From assembly GCF_003594875.1 (NCBI RefSeq), contig NZ_QZEY01000005.1, positions 1-64,000 on the forward strand: 64,000 nt of DNA. Reading direction: 5' to 3'. Position 1 is the first letter of the stretch; each line of letters opens with the position of its first letter. Both the position numbers and the translations under genes were made by a program. A model generated the notes under the pieces. The model saw nothing but the letters and a program-made list of their open reading frames with translations. It was not told the DNA's origin and did not search any database. Below are positions 52,698 through 60,341 of this stretch, piece by piece. Source of the DNA: Bailinhaonella thermotolerans (GTDB lineage Bacteria > Actinomycetota > Actinomycetes > Streptosporangiales > Streptosporangiaceae).

Positions 52698-52919
52698 CTA
52701 GTCGTGTTCGGCTTTGATCCCTTGCCGCCTCTCGTAGGCGGCGAGGAGGATGCGCAACAGCGCCCGGGCGGCAACCGGAGGAAGCCGCGACGGCAGCTCC
52801 GGCAACAGCACATGGACCTGGTTGCCGCGAGCGCCATCCCTGGTCCCGGGCCCGTCAGCGTACGGGCGTGAACCCGATTCGGGAGGCCCCGAGCAGGCCC
52901 TTTGTAGCCGTTCAGTCAC
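52698..52919 (-). CDS. 73-residue protein coupled between methylase and integrase
   Basis: GTG 52919 with GGGAGGCG 1-2 turns upstream gives a protein beginning MTERLQRACSGPPESGSRPY and ending LPELPSRLPPVAARALLRIL followed by LAAYERRQGIKAEHD. Its start overlaps the methylase end by 8 bases and its stop lies 18 bp before the integrase start, so it is part of the same translational chain. The C-terminal half is an amphipathic helix. No family is recognised. Position suggests an accessory factor such as a directionality or regulatory protein, but this is a guess. Confidence 0.62.
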   Translation of the reverse strand: MTERLQRACSGPPESGSRPYADGPGTRDGARGNQVHVLLPELPSRLPPVAARALLRILLAAYERRQGIKAEHD

Positions 52920-53940
52920 CCTGCGCCTCCCCTGTCTCGGGAGGCTCAATGGTCGCGAGGATGCGGGCGCGGGCCAGGTCGCAGAAGGTCTCGTTGATCT
53001 CGATTCCGCTGAAGTGGCGTCCGAGACGACGGGCGGCAAGGGCAGTGGTGGCGGCGCCGGAGAACGGGTCCAGGACTGTGCCGCCGGGGCGGCAGCCTGC
53101 GGCGATCGCACGCAGCGGAATGTCGATGGGGAATGCCGCGAAGTGCGCCTGCCGCAGCGGCCGGGTCGAGATGGACCAGACATCGCCGGGGTTGGCACCT
53201 GCCTGGTGGGCGGCGTCGTGCCGACGTCCGGTCGGCAGCATCGCGCGGCCGTGGTTCTTGCCGCGGCATGCCGGCTGGGCGTCGGTGTATTTGCCTGGAG
53301 GCCAGCCCGTTTTGATCGTGGTGTGCTTGGTCCCGCAGCCGGGCCGGCGGGCGCGGCGCGAGGGTGCGCGGTCGCCGGTGTACGGCTGGCGGATGGCATC
53401 CAGGTCGAACCAGTACCGCCGCTGCTTGACCAGCAGGAAGATCAGCTCGTGCCGGGTACTGAGCCGGTCCAGCACCGATTGGGGCATCGCGTTGGGTTTG
53501 TGCCAGACGATGGCGTTGCGGATGATCCAGCCGTCGGCCTGGAGGGCGAAGGCGACCCGCCAGGGCATTCCCAGCAGGTTCTTGGGCGGGACCGCCAGGC
53601 GTGCTCGGGGGCGGATGCGCGGCTGCCGCGGGTTGTATGCCTCCCCGCGCGCCCATCCGTCAGAGTTGGCGGCGTAGCAGTCTCCGAGGTTGAGCCAGCA
53701 GGTCCCGTCATCGGCCAGGACACGGCGAGCCTCGGCGAACGTGGCGCGCAGGGTCTCGGTGTAGGCCTCGGGGGTGGGCTCCTGGCCGTACTGGTCGGGG
53801 TGCGCGTAGTCGCGCAGGCCGTAGTACGGCGGGCTGGTGACGATGCAGTCCGCCGAGCCAGTGGGCATCTCAGTGAGGACCTCGCGGGCGTCGCCCAGGT
53901 AGAGGGTCGTGTGGTCGTCGCTCCAGTACGGCGGCCTCAT
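52912..53940 (-). CDS. DNA methyltransferase, beta-class (N4-cytosine or N6-adenine)
   Basis: A 342-residue methylase. The catalytic motif IV is in DCIVTSPPYYGLRDY near the N-terminus, and the SAM-binding motif I is in TVLDPFSGAATTALAARRLG near the C-terminus. That order defines the beta group, and S-P-P-Y favours N4-cytosine. A target-recognition region lies between (about residues 100-240, with PPKNLLGMPWRVAFALQADG). No restriction nuclease is adjacent, so it is an orphan or protective methylase of the mobile element. Its ATG (53940) overlaps the PP-loop gene stop by 4 bases. Confidence 0.92.
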   Translation of the reverse strand: MRPPYWSDDHTTLYLGDAREVLTEMPTGSADCIVTSPPYYGLRDYAHPDQYGQEPTPEAYTETLRATFAEARRVLADDGTCWLNLGDCYAANSDGWARGEAYNPRQPRIRPRARLAVPPKNLLGMPWRVAFALQADGWIIRNAIVWHKPNAMPQSVLDRLSTRHELIFLLVKQRRYWFDLDAIRQPYTGDRAPSRRARRPGCGTKHTTIKTGWPPGKYTDAQPACRGKNHGRAMLPTGRRHDAAHQAGANPGDVWSISTRPLRQAHFAAFPIDIPLRAIAAGCRPGGTVLDPFSGAATTALAARRLGRHFSGIEINETFCDLARARILATIEPPETGEAQGD

Positions 53941-54929
53941 CGGGTCTCCCCCTCCCGGCGAGCGGCGCCCGGCCGTACCTGATCGGCCTGAGCAGGTGCC
54001 GGGGTTGCCGGTGCCGGTTCGGTAGCGGGGGGTGATTGCTCGGCGCTGCCGTTGCGGCAGGACCAGGGGGAGCAGCCGTCGGGGTCGGCGGTGTGAGTGT
54101 CGTCGTCGAGGGAGGCTTGGGCGAGGGGCCGGCAGGAGCGGTGGAGGTAGAAGGTGCCGCGGGGTGGCCGGCCCATGGCGCGGGTGCGGGGCAGGCCGTG
54201 GCGGATGGCGGCGTCGAAGTCCAGGAGTTCGGCCCAGGCGTCGGGGTCGGTGTCGCGGATGCGGCGCCAGGCGGTGTTGCCGTGGAAGGGGCAGCCGAGG
54301 CAGGCGGACTTGGGCACGTCGGGCCATCCCTTGGCGGTGAGTACGGCGTGGCAGTCGGCGCGGGTCCAGCCGAGGTTGAGCAGGGGGAAGACGTTGCGCA
54401 GGTAGCGGACGTCGGCGTCCTTGGCGCGGTGGATCTCCTCGAGGCTGATGCCGATGGCCTGTTCCGCGAAGACGCCCGGTGGGACGCGGCGGGGGTGAGG
54501 GTAGCCGAGGAGTTCGCGGATCTTGGCCTTGATGGGGCGGATCTTGTAGTTGTGGGTGCACTGGCGGGCCAGGAGGCCCCGGGTGCCGTCGGGGTTGCGG
54601 ACGAAGAGCGGCAGGTAGGCGCTGGGGCGGGTGGGGTTGAGAAGGTCGGTGCGCAGGTTGCCGGTGCTGACTCGCAGGATGGGAATGCCGACGCGGGCGG
54701 CCGTCTGCTCCATCCGGTCCAGGTGGGCGTAGACCTCGCGGGGTTCCCAGCCGGTGTCGGCGAAAATGGCCGCGTCGAAGCGTGGGATGGCGCCCTCTAC
54801 GGCGAGCAGGAGCAGGGTGCTGGACTGTACGCCGGCTCCGAGTGAAAGCACGCGCAGTGCCGGCTTACCCCTTGGGGAATCGTGATGTGTTTCTGTTGCC
54901 GCTCGCTTTTGTGCATGTGTGGTCGCCAT
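53937..54929 (-). CDS. PP-loop ATPase, PAPS-reductase-like (phage/ICE type)
   Basis: A 330-residue protein. The PP-loop is VLSLGAGVQSSTLLLLAVEG (about residues 27-46), followed by AAIFADTGWEPREVYAHL. Conserved cysteines appear in ARQCTHNYKIRPIKAKI, KSACLGCPFHGNTAW (CxxC) and LHRSCRPLAQA, a pattern suited to a metal or Fe-S site. The family is annotated as phosphoadenosine phosphosulfate reductase or adenine nucleotide alpha hydrolase in phages and mobile elements, often beside DNA methylases; a sulfur-assimilation role is unlikely here. Coupling to a DNA methylase suggests nucleic-acid modification. The C-terminal 50 residues are Ala/Pro-rich. It is first in the leftward set. Confidence 0.88.
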   Translation of the reverse strand: MATTHAQKRAATETHHDSPRGKPALRVLSLGAGVQSSTLLLLAVEGAIPRFDAAIFADTGWEPREVYAHLDRMEQTAARVGIPILRVSTGNLRTDLLNPTRPSAYLPLFVRNPDGTRGLLARQCTHNYKIRPIKAKIRELLGYPHPRRVPPGVFAEQAIGISLEEIHRAKDADVRYLRNVFPLLNLGWTRADCHAVLTAKGWPDVPKSACLGCPFHGNTAWRRIRDTDPDAWAELLDFDAAIRHGLPRTRAMGRPPRGTFYLHRSCRPLAQASLDDDTHTADPDGCSPWSCRNGSAEQSPPATEPAPATPAPAQADQVRPGAARREGETR

Positions 54930-55161
54930 TTCTGACGTTGGGACAGGGCCTCAGATACGTGCACCCGCAGCCGGGTGCCTATTCAGGCGATCACGCGCGG
55001 CTGGCAGATCTCAGGCAACCGTGAGCGCGGCACCATCTGAGGTAAGGATCGCTGCGGCACAGGGTTGGCAAGCAGATGGCAGGCCTGCTTGCCCATGACT
55101 GTGCAACGCAGGCAAGTCGCAGGCGAGTGATCTGGCTACGCGGTGTCAGGCGCGTCTCAGT

Positions 55162-55181
55162 TCGGTAAGAGCACTTACCGA
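55162..55181. promoter_or_regulatory. Inverted repeat in element control region
   Basis: TCGGTAAG, 4 bases (AGCA), CTTACCGA. Perfect 8-bp arms; a likely repressor site, or a short hairpin in a leader. Confidence 0.6.
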
Positions 55182-55206
55182 TCGTCTCGTCAATTCGTTC
55201 GTCTAT

Positions 55207-55243
55207 TGCCATTGATTCGCTCTCAACACTGCCATTGATTCGC
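55207..55243. repeat. Direct repeat TGCCATTGATTCGC x2
   Basis: Exact 14-bp copies at 55207-55220 and 55230-55243, separated by about two helical turns, 62 bp upstream of the first transfer-operon start. Confidence 0.7.
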
Positions 55244-55304
55244 CTGACAAGACCCGTATACCGGGGTCGACAGCAGTAGTCGTGACCTTGTTCGGGAGCA
55301 TCAG

Positions 55305-56633
55305 ATGGGCAGTGGAATTCGACGCGCGGCCGGTATGGCCGATTCGCCGTTGGACATGGCCGAGGTCAGCTTTCGGTTGCTGGCCGAGGGACCGGGCGGA
55401 CTCGGGCTGGACGGGCGGGAGCTGTCGCCGGAGATGCCGCAGCGCGCCATCGGGCTGGTGGAGCTACGGGCCTTGTTGTGCGGAAAGGTGGTCAGTCACC
55501 CCACGCGGGATCAGGTCTGGCGGGAGCTCGTACGGCGGGCGCGCGGCGCGGGGCCGGCGTGGAAGGTGGCGGCCGTCGGCATGTCGGTGCCGGCATTGAA
55601 GGCCATCACGCATGCGCTCGCCGACGGGTTGCCCGCGGACGAGGTCGGTGACCTGGAGAGCGAGGTGCTGACCGGGTTCCTGGAGGCGCTGGGGCGGATC
55701 GACGTCGAGCGGCCGAATGTGCGCCCTCGGCTGTGCGAGGCCGCTCGGCGGGCGGGGCAGCGGGTCAGGGAGCGGCGGGAGGCCGCAGTTGAGCGGCGCT
55801 TCGTCGGGTATGGCTCGGCGCCGCCGCCGATGCCGTGGGGGCACCCGGACCTGGTGCTGGCGGACGCGGTTGCCAAGCGCGTGCTGCGGCCGGTCGACGC
55901 CGAACTGATCGGGCTGACCCGGCTGGAGAACCTCACACTGGCCCAGGCAGCCCGGCGGCTGGGGCTGAGCGAGGAGGCGGCCAAGAAGCGGCGGCAGCGG
56001 GCCGAGCCTGCCCTGTGCTCCGCGATTGCCAACGGCAATGTGTCCTCGCCGCTGTCCCTGACGACCACTTCCTCCGCCCCTTGGAGGGCGGCACAGACTT
56101 CCGCGCGGAGCCGGGACGCCTCAGATACAACCCGCAAGGACGATCTGAAAGGAGGCCGGGACACCTTTCCCGGCTCCGCGCGGAACCCTCGCCCCTTCCC
56201 CCTGGCAGTCCTGCGGACGCACGTTGCCCGGCTCATGCCGCGCGGCATGCCGTATCGCTGTCGGCCGTACCGAATTGCCACCCGGCTTACCCCCCGCTTC
56301 CTCTTCGTTGCCATCGCGGTGCTCGTGCTGCTCGGCGTTGCCGTCGGCTCGGCCAAAGCGGCATCAGCGGGTCCGAGCGGCTTCCGGTCGCTTGCCGCGC
56401 CTGCCTCTCTCGATCAGGTGATCACGAATCTGCGGAACTGGCTCGTGGGGCTGCTGGTGGGGCTGGCCACGTTGATGGCCACGATCGGGGGGCTGCGGTA
56501 CCTGCTGGCCGGGGGCGATCCGGGCGAGGTGGGCAAGGCCAAGAACACGCTGCGGTTCGCCGCCTTCGGGTACGCGATCGCGGCGCTGGCGCCGCTGCTG
56601 GTGCGGGTGCTCAAGTCGATCGTGGGGGTCTGA
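55305..56633 (+). CDS. Sigma-region-4-like protein continuous with a VirB2/TrbC-type pilin
   Basis: One open frame of 442 residues with two modules. Residues about 1-245 resemble a sigma-like regulator: GDLESEVLTGFLEALGRIDV and a C-terminal helix-turn-helix ENLTLAQAARRLGLSEEAAK. Residues about 310-442 are a pilin precursor: basic segment PRGMPYRCRPYRIATRL, signal-like core FLFVAIAVLVLLGVAVGSAK, then ITNLRNWLVGLLVGLATLMA and GGLRYLLAGGDPGEVGKAKN, the standard VirB2-like core of actinobacterial conjugative elements. The junction (about 245-310) is low complexity and spans an 18-bp inverted repeat. ATG 56235 could start a separate 132-residue pilin, but I see no ribosome site for it. ATG 55305 follows GGGAG. 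Confidence 0.7.
   Translation: MGSGIRRAAGMADSPLDMAEVSFRLLAEGPGGLGLDGRELSPEMPQRAIGLVELRALLCGKVVSHPTRDQVWRELVRRARGAGPAWKVAAVGMSVPALKAITHALADGLPADEVGDLESEVLTGFLEALGRIDVERPNVRPRLCEAARRAGQRVRERREAAVERRFVGYGSAPPPMPWGHPDLVLADAVAKRVLRPVDAELIGLTRLENLTLAQAARRLGLSEEAAKKRRQRAEPALCSAIANGNVSSPLSLTTTSSAPWRAAQTSARSRDASDTTRKDDLKGGRDTFPGSARNPRPFPLAVLRTHVARLMPRGMPYRCRPYRIATRLTPRFLFVAIAVLVLLGVAVGSAKAASAGPSGFRSLAAPASLDQVITNLRNWLVGLLVGLATLMATIGGLRYLLAGGDPGEVGKAKNTLRFAAFGYAIAALAPLLVRVLKSIVGV
56099..56185. promoter_or_regulatory. Long inverted repeat enclosing a Shine-Dalgarno-like sequence
   Basis: TTCCGCGCGGAGCCGGGA (56099-56116) and its exact complement TCCCGGCTCCGCGCGGAA (56168-56185) with a 51-base loop. In the loop TCAGAT (56121-56126) pairs with ATCTGA (56142-56147), and AAAGGAGG (56148-56155 region) follows. 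No start codon stands at normal distance. It could be an RNA regulatory or processing structure ahead of the pilin module. Confidence 0.6.
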
Positions 56634-56635
56634 CC

Positions 56636-57658
56636 ATGACCCCCACTCCCGCCCCTGCTCCCTCGCCGGGCTCGCCGGGCTCGTCGGGCTCGTCGGGCGG
56701 GGTCAGCGTTCAGCCGCCGCTGCCGCATCCGCGCGACTGCGACATGTTCGACGTCGGCTGCCGGATCAGCCGGACCTGGGACCTGTGGCTGCGTGACGTC
56801 ACCGAGAGCGCGATCCGCCCCACCTTCGACACCCTGGGCGATCGGCTGCTGTCCACGCCCCGGGTGGATGAGCTGCCCCGGGTGGTGGATCTGTGGACGG
56901 CGTCGGCGGCGCTGGCCAACGGCTGCTTCGTGCTGCTGGTGATGGCCGGTGGGCTGATGCTCATGGGTTACGAGACGGTGCAGACCTCCTACAGCGCCAA
57001 GGACGTCCTGCCCCGTTTGGTCTTGGCCTTCATCACGGCGAACCTGAGCCGGGACCTGGCCGGCAGGACGATCGAGCTGACCAACGCGCTGACCGCCGGG
57101 CTGCTCGGACCGGGGATCGACGCCGGGGTCGCGATGGGGAGCCTGCGGGACCGGCTGGTGCACAACGTGGCCTCGGGCGGGCTGTTCCTGGTGCTGCTGG
57201 TGCTGGCCGCCGTCGTGCTGGCGGTGGTGCTGGCGGTCATGTTCGCCGCGCGGGTGACGGTGACGATCCTGCTGGTGGTGGCGGCGCCGTTGATGCTGGC
57301 CTGTCATGCGCTGCCGCAGACCGAGGCGGTGGCGCGGTTCTGGTGGCGGGCGCTGGCCGGGGTGCTGGCGATCCAGCTGTGTCAGGCGCTGGTGTTCGTC
57401 ACCGCGCTGAGGGTGCTGCTCACGCCGGACGGGTCGAAGCTGTTCGCCGATGAGGCGTCCCAGAGCTGGGACCTGCTGATCGTGTTGTGCCTGCTGTACC
57501 TGCTCATCCGCATCCCGGCCTGGATCAGCGTCCAGGTGTGGCGGGGCGGGCAGCGGCACGGGCCGCTACGCCAGGTGGTGCGGCTGGTCATCTTCCAGCA
57601 GGTCATGTCGGCGGTCCGGCACATGAGCAGCAGGCGGAACCGCAGGGGGCGGCCGTGA
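56636..57658 (+). CDS. VirB6/TrbL-like conjugal transfer membrane protein
   Basis: A 340-residue polytopic protein. A Pro/Ser/Gly-rich N-terminus leads to CDMFDVGCRISRTWDLWLRD, then about six membrane segments including FVLLVMAGGLMLMGY, LVLLVLAAVVLAVVLAVMFA and VTILLVVAAPLMLACHALPQ. The ALPQTEAVARFWWRALAGVL segment followed by IQLCQALVF is typical of TrbL/VirB6 proteins that form the inner-membrane channel in actinobacterial elements. ATG 56636 is two bases after the pilin stop. Its own stop overlaps the next GTG by four bases. Confidence 0.87.
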   Translation: MTPTPAPAPSPGSPGSSGSSGGVSVQPPLPHPRDCDMFDVGCRISRTWDLWLRDVTESAIRPTFDTLGDRLLSTPRVDELPRVVDLWTASAALANGCFVLLVMAGGLMLMGYETVQTSYSAKDVLPRLVLAFITANLSRDLAGRTIELTNALTAGLLGPGIDAGVAMGSLRDRLVHNVASGGLFLVLLVLAAVVLAVVLAVMFAARVTVTILLVVAAPLMLACHALPQTEAVARFWWRALAGVLAIQLCQALVFVTALRVLLTPDGSKLFADEASQSWDLLIVLCLLYLLIRIPAWISVQVWRGGQRHGPLRQVVRLVIFQQVMSAVRHMSSRRNRRGRP

Positions 57659-58575
57659 GCGACCGCGACCGCGTCAAGATCCCCGCCGATGTCGAGCGCG
57701 AGGATCGGGTGCTGGCGGGCTTGACCGCGCGGCAACTGGCGATCCTCACCGTGGCCGCGCTGTTCGGCTACATCATCTTCACTCTCCTGGCACGGCTGCT
57801 GCCCGCCGTGGTCGCCGCCGCGTGCGTTCTCCCGCTCCTGGGCCTCGCCGCCGCGCTGGCGCTGGTGCGGCGGGACGGGGTGAGCCTGGACCGGCTGCTG
57901 CTGGCAGCCTTCGACCAGACCGCCGCGCCCCGCTGGCAGGTGTCCGCCCCTACCGGAGCGCGCCCTCCGGAGGGTGTGGGGGTGCTGGAGCTGCCGGTGC
58001 GGACCGTGCGGCCGGACGGCGTGCTGGACCTGGGGTCGTACGGCGTGGCCGTGCTGGTGGACTGCGACACGGTGTCGTTCGCGCTGCGCACGGCTGAGGA
58101 GCAGCGGGCGCTGGTGGCCGCGTTCGGGCGGTGGCTGAACTCGCTCTCCCATCCGATCCAGCTCGTGGCCATCGCCGAGCCGCTAGATCTGGCCCCGGCG
58201 ATCACCCGGCTGCGCGCCGACGCGCCCGCGCTGCCGCATCCGGCGCTGGAGCGCGCCGCGTTGGACCACGCCGAATTCCTCACCCGGCTCACGACCTCAC
58301 GCGACCTGCTGCGCCGCCGCGTGCTGCTTGTGCTGCGCGAGCCGTACGCCGATGGCGACCTCGACGGGGCCGCGAGGCGAGTGCTGCGGCGCGCCGAGGA
58401 CAGCGTGCGCGCTCTGGCGGGTTCGGCGGTCTCGGCCCGGTTGCTGGATGCCGAGGGGGCGAGCGCCGTATTGGCCGCCTGTGCCGACCCCGGTGTCCCG
58501 CCCGGGCTGGCCCGGCTGGCTCCGCCTGACCTGCCCATCACCGGCGATCAGAGCGCTGAGGAGGAGCGGAAATGA
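57655..58575 (+). CDS. PrgI/VirB3-like conjugal transfer protein
   Basis: A 306-residue protein from GTG 57655. The N-terminus VKIPADVEREDRVLAGLTAR followed by two close hydrophobic segments (LAILTVAALFGYIIFTLLAR and VVAAACVLPLLGLAAALALV) and VRRDGVSLDRLLLAAF matches PrgI-family proteins, the VirB3 equivalents of Gram-positive systems. The remaining 200 residues are cytosolic (VLELPVRTVRPDGVLDLGSY) and resemble the N-terminal part of VirB4-type proteins, as in actinobacterial PrgI proteins. Overlaps of four bases with both neighbours. Confidence 0.85.
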   Translation: MSDRDRVKIPADVEREDRVLAGLTARQLAILTVAALFGYIIFTLLARLLPAVVAAACVLPLLGLAAALALVRRDGVSLDRLLLAAFDQTAAPRWQVSAPTGARPPEGVGVLELPVRTVRPDGVLDLGSYGVAVLVDCDTVSFALRTAEEQRALVAAFGRWLNSLSHPIQLVAIAEPLDLAPAITRLRADAPALPHPALERAALDHAEFLTRLTTSRDLLRRRVLLVLREPYADGDLDGAARRVLRRAEDSVRALAGSAVSARLLDAEGASAVLAACADPGVPPGLARLAPPDLPITGDQSAEEERK

Positions 58576-60341
58576 CCTCGTGGAATCGCCGCCGCTCGTC
58601 TCCCTCGCGGCTGCCGGCCTCCTCCGTGGAGGTGGGGGCGCGGCATCTGGGGCTGGACGGCGGGGTGTGCGCCTCCTTCGCCGTGGTCGGCTATCCGCGC
58701 GAGGTGGGCTGCGGGTGGCTGGAACCGCTGCTGACCTACCCGGGGCGGCTGCAGGTGTCGCTGCACGTCGAACCCATCGCGCCGCTGGTGGCCGCCGACC
58801 TGCTGCGGCGGCAGCTCGCCCGACTGGAGTCCTCCTCACGGCTGGATGCGGCGCGGGGGCGGCTGGAGGACTTCGAGGCCGAGGCCGCCGCCGACGACGC
58901 CCACCAGCTCGCCCACGACCTGGCGCGAGGGCAGGGGCGGCTGTTCCGGCTGGGCCTGTACCTGACCGTCCACGCCCCCACCCTCGCCGCGCTGGAGGTC
59001 GAGACCGCCCGGGTCCGGGCGCTGGCCGCGTCCCTGCTGCTCGACGCCAAGCCAGCCACCTTCCGCACCCTGCAAGGCTGGATCACCACGCTGCCGCTGG
59101 GCGTGGACGAGCTGCGGCTGACCCGCGCCGTGGACACGGCCGCGCTGGCGGCGGCGTTCCCCTTCACCTCACCGGATCTGATCGCGCCGCTGGGTGAGCA
59201 CCCGGTGCTGTACGGCGCGAACGCCGACTCCTCCTCGCTCGTGTTGTGGGATCGGTTCGCCCAGGACAACCACAACTCAGCCACCTTGGGCCGGTCCGGG
59301 AGCGGCAAGAGCTACCTGGCCAAGCTGGAAGCCCTGCGCAACCTGTTCACCGGGGTCGAGGTCGCCGTCATCGACCCCGAGGACGAGTACGGCCGCCTGG
59401 CCGAGCTCGTCGGCGGCGCGCACCTGCGACTCGGAGCCCCCGGAGTCCGGCTCAACCCGTTCGACCTTCCGCGCGGGCGGGACGCGCTGACCCGGCGGGC
59501 CCTGTTCCTGCACACGCTGCTGGCCGTACTGCTCGGCGAACACCTCGACCCGGCGGCCAAGGCCGTACTCGACCGCGCGCTGATGGCCGCCTACCGGCAG
59601 GCCGGGATCACGACCGACCCGCGCACGTGGAAGCGTCGCCCGCCGCTGCTGTCCGACCTGGCCAAGGCCCTCGCCGAAGACGACGGGGCCGGCAGGCAGC
59701 TCGCCGCGCGGCTGGCGCCGTACGTCACCGGCACCCACAAGGGTCTGTTCGACGGGCACACCACCACCCGGCCCGACTCCCACCTGATCGTCTTCTCCCT
59801 GCGTGACCTGCCCGACGAGCTCAAACCCGCCGGGACCCTGCTGACCCTGGACGCCGTGTGGCGGCGAGTGTCCGACCCGCGCGAGCGCCGCCCGCGGCTG
59901 GTCATCGTGGACGAGGCATGGCTGCTCATGCGCGACCAAGCAGGGGCCAGGTTCCTGTTCCGGATGGCCAAGGCCGCCCGCAAACACTGGGCCGGCCTCT
60001 CGGTCATCACCCAGGACGCCGCCGACCTGCTCGGCACCGACCTCGGCCAGGCCATCGTCGCCAACGCCGCCACCCAGATCCTGCTCCGCCAAGCCCCGCA
60101 GGCCATCGACACCGTCGCCGACGCCTTCCGCCTGTCCGAAGGCGAACGACAGTTCCTGCTGTCGGCCGAACGCGGCAAGGGCCTGCTCACCGCCGGAACC
60201 GCCCGCGTCGCCTTCGACGTGATCGCCAGCCCGGCCGAACACCGCGTCGCCACCTCATCCCCCGCCGAACTGGCCGGCCTCGGCGACGCGGACGACCTGA
60301 ACGAGTTCACCGACTTCAACGAGGAGGACGAGTCGCTGTGA
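58572..60341 (+). CDS. VirB4-family conjugation ATPase
   Basis: A 589-residue ATPase. The N-terminal domain (SFAVVGYPREVGCGWLEPLL onward) is typical of VirB4/TraE. Walker A is LGRSGSGKSYLAKLEALRNL (about residues 235-254), followed by VAVIDPEDEYGRLAEL. Walker B is RPRLVIVDEAWLLMRD, then GLSVITQDAADLLGTDLGQA and LLRQAPQAIDTVADAFRLSE, all conserved in the family. It powers assembly of, and transfer through, the secretion channel. The C-terminus is acidic (DLNEFTDFNEEDESL). Overlaps of four bases link it to both neighbours. Confidence 0.95.
   Translation: MTSWNRRRSSPSRLPASSVEVGARHLGLDGGVCASFAVVGYPREVGCGWLEPLLTYPGRLQVSLHVEPIAPLVAADLLRRQLARLESSSRLDAARGRLEDFEAEAAADDAHQLAHDLARGQGRLFRLGLYLTVHAPTLAALEVETARVRALAASLLLDAKPATFRTLQGWITTLPLGVDELRLTRAVDTAALAAAFPFTSPDLIAPLGEHPVLYGANADSSSLVLWDRFAQDNHNSATLGRSGSGKSYLAKLEALRNLFTGVEVAVIDPEDEYGRLAELVGGAHLRLGAPGVRLNPFDLPRGRDALTRRALFLHTLLAVLLGEHLDPAAKAVLDRALMAAYRQAGITTDPRTWKRRPPLLSDLAKALAEDDGAGRQLAARLAPYVTGTHKGLFDGHTTTRPDSHLIVFSLRDLPDELKPAGTLLTLDAVWRRVSDPRERRPRLVIVDEAWLLMRDQAGARFLFRMAKAARKHWAGLSVITQDAADLLGTDLGQAIVANAATQILLRQAPQAIDTVADAFRLSEGERQFLLSAERGKGLLTAGTARVAFDVIASPAEHRVATSSPAELAGLGDADDLNEFTDFNEEDESL

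Larger units (their letters stand above)
54930..55304. promoter_or_regulatory. Divergent control region of the element
   Basis: A 375-bp non-coding region between the leftward integrase set and the rightward transfer operon. It contains TCGGTAAG-AGCA-CTTACCGA at 55162-55181 (perfect 8-bp inverted repeat), two direct copies of TGCCATTGATTCGC at 55207-55220 and 55230-55243 (23 bp apart), CCTCAGATAC at 54949-54958, and ATCTGAGG near 55034. It is less GC-rich than its surroundings. It probably carries the promoters and operators of both transcription units. Confidence 0.65.

Noticed and set aside
53936-54929. Sulfate-assimilation PAPS reductase
   Set aside because: No cys genes nearby. The cysteine pattern and linkage to a methylase and integrase match mobile-element PP-loop proteins instead.
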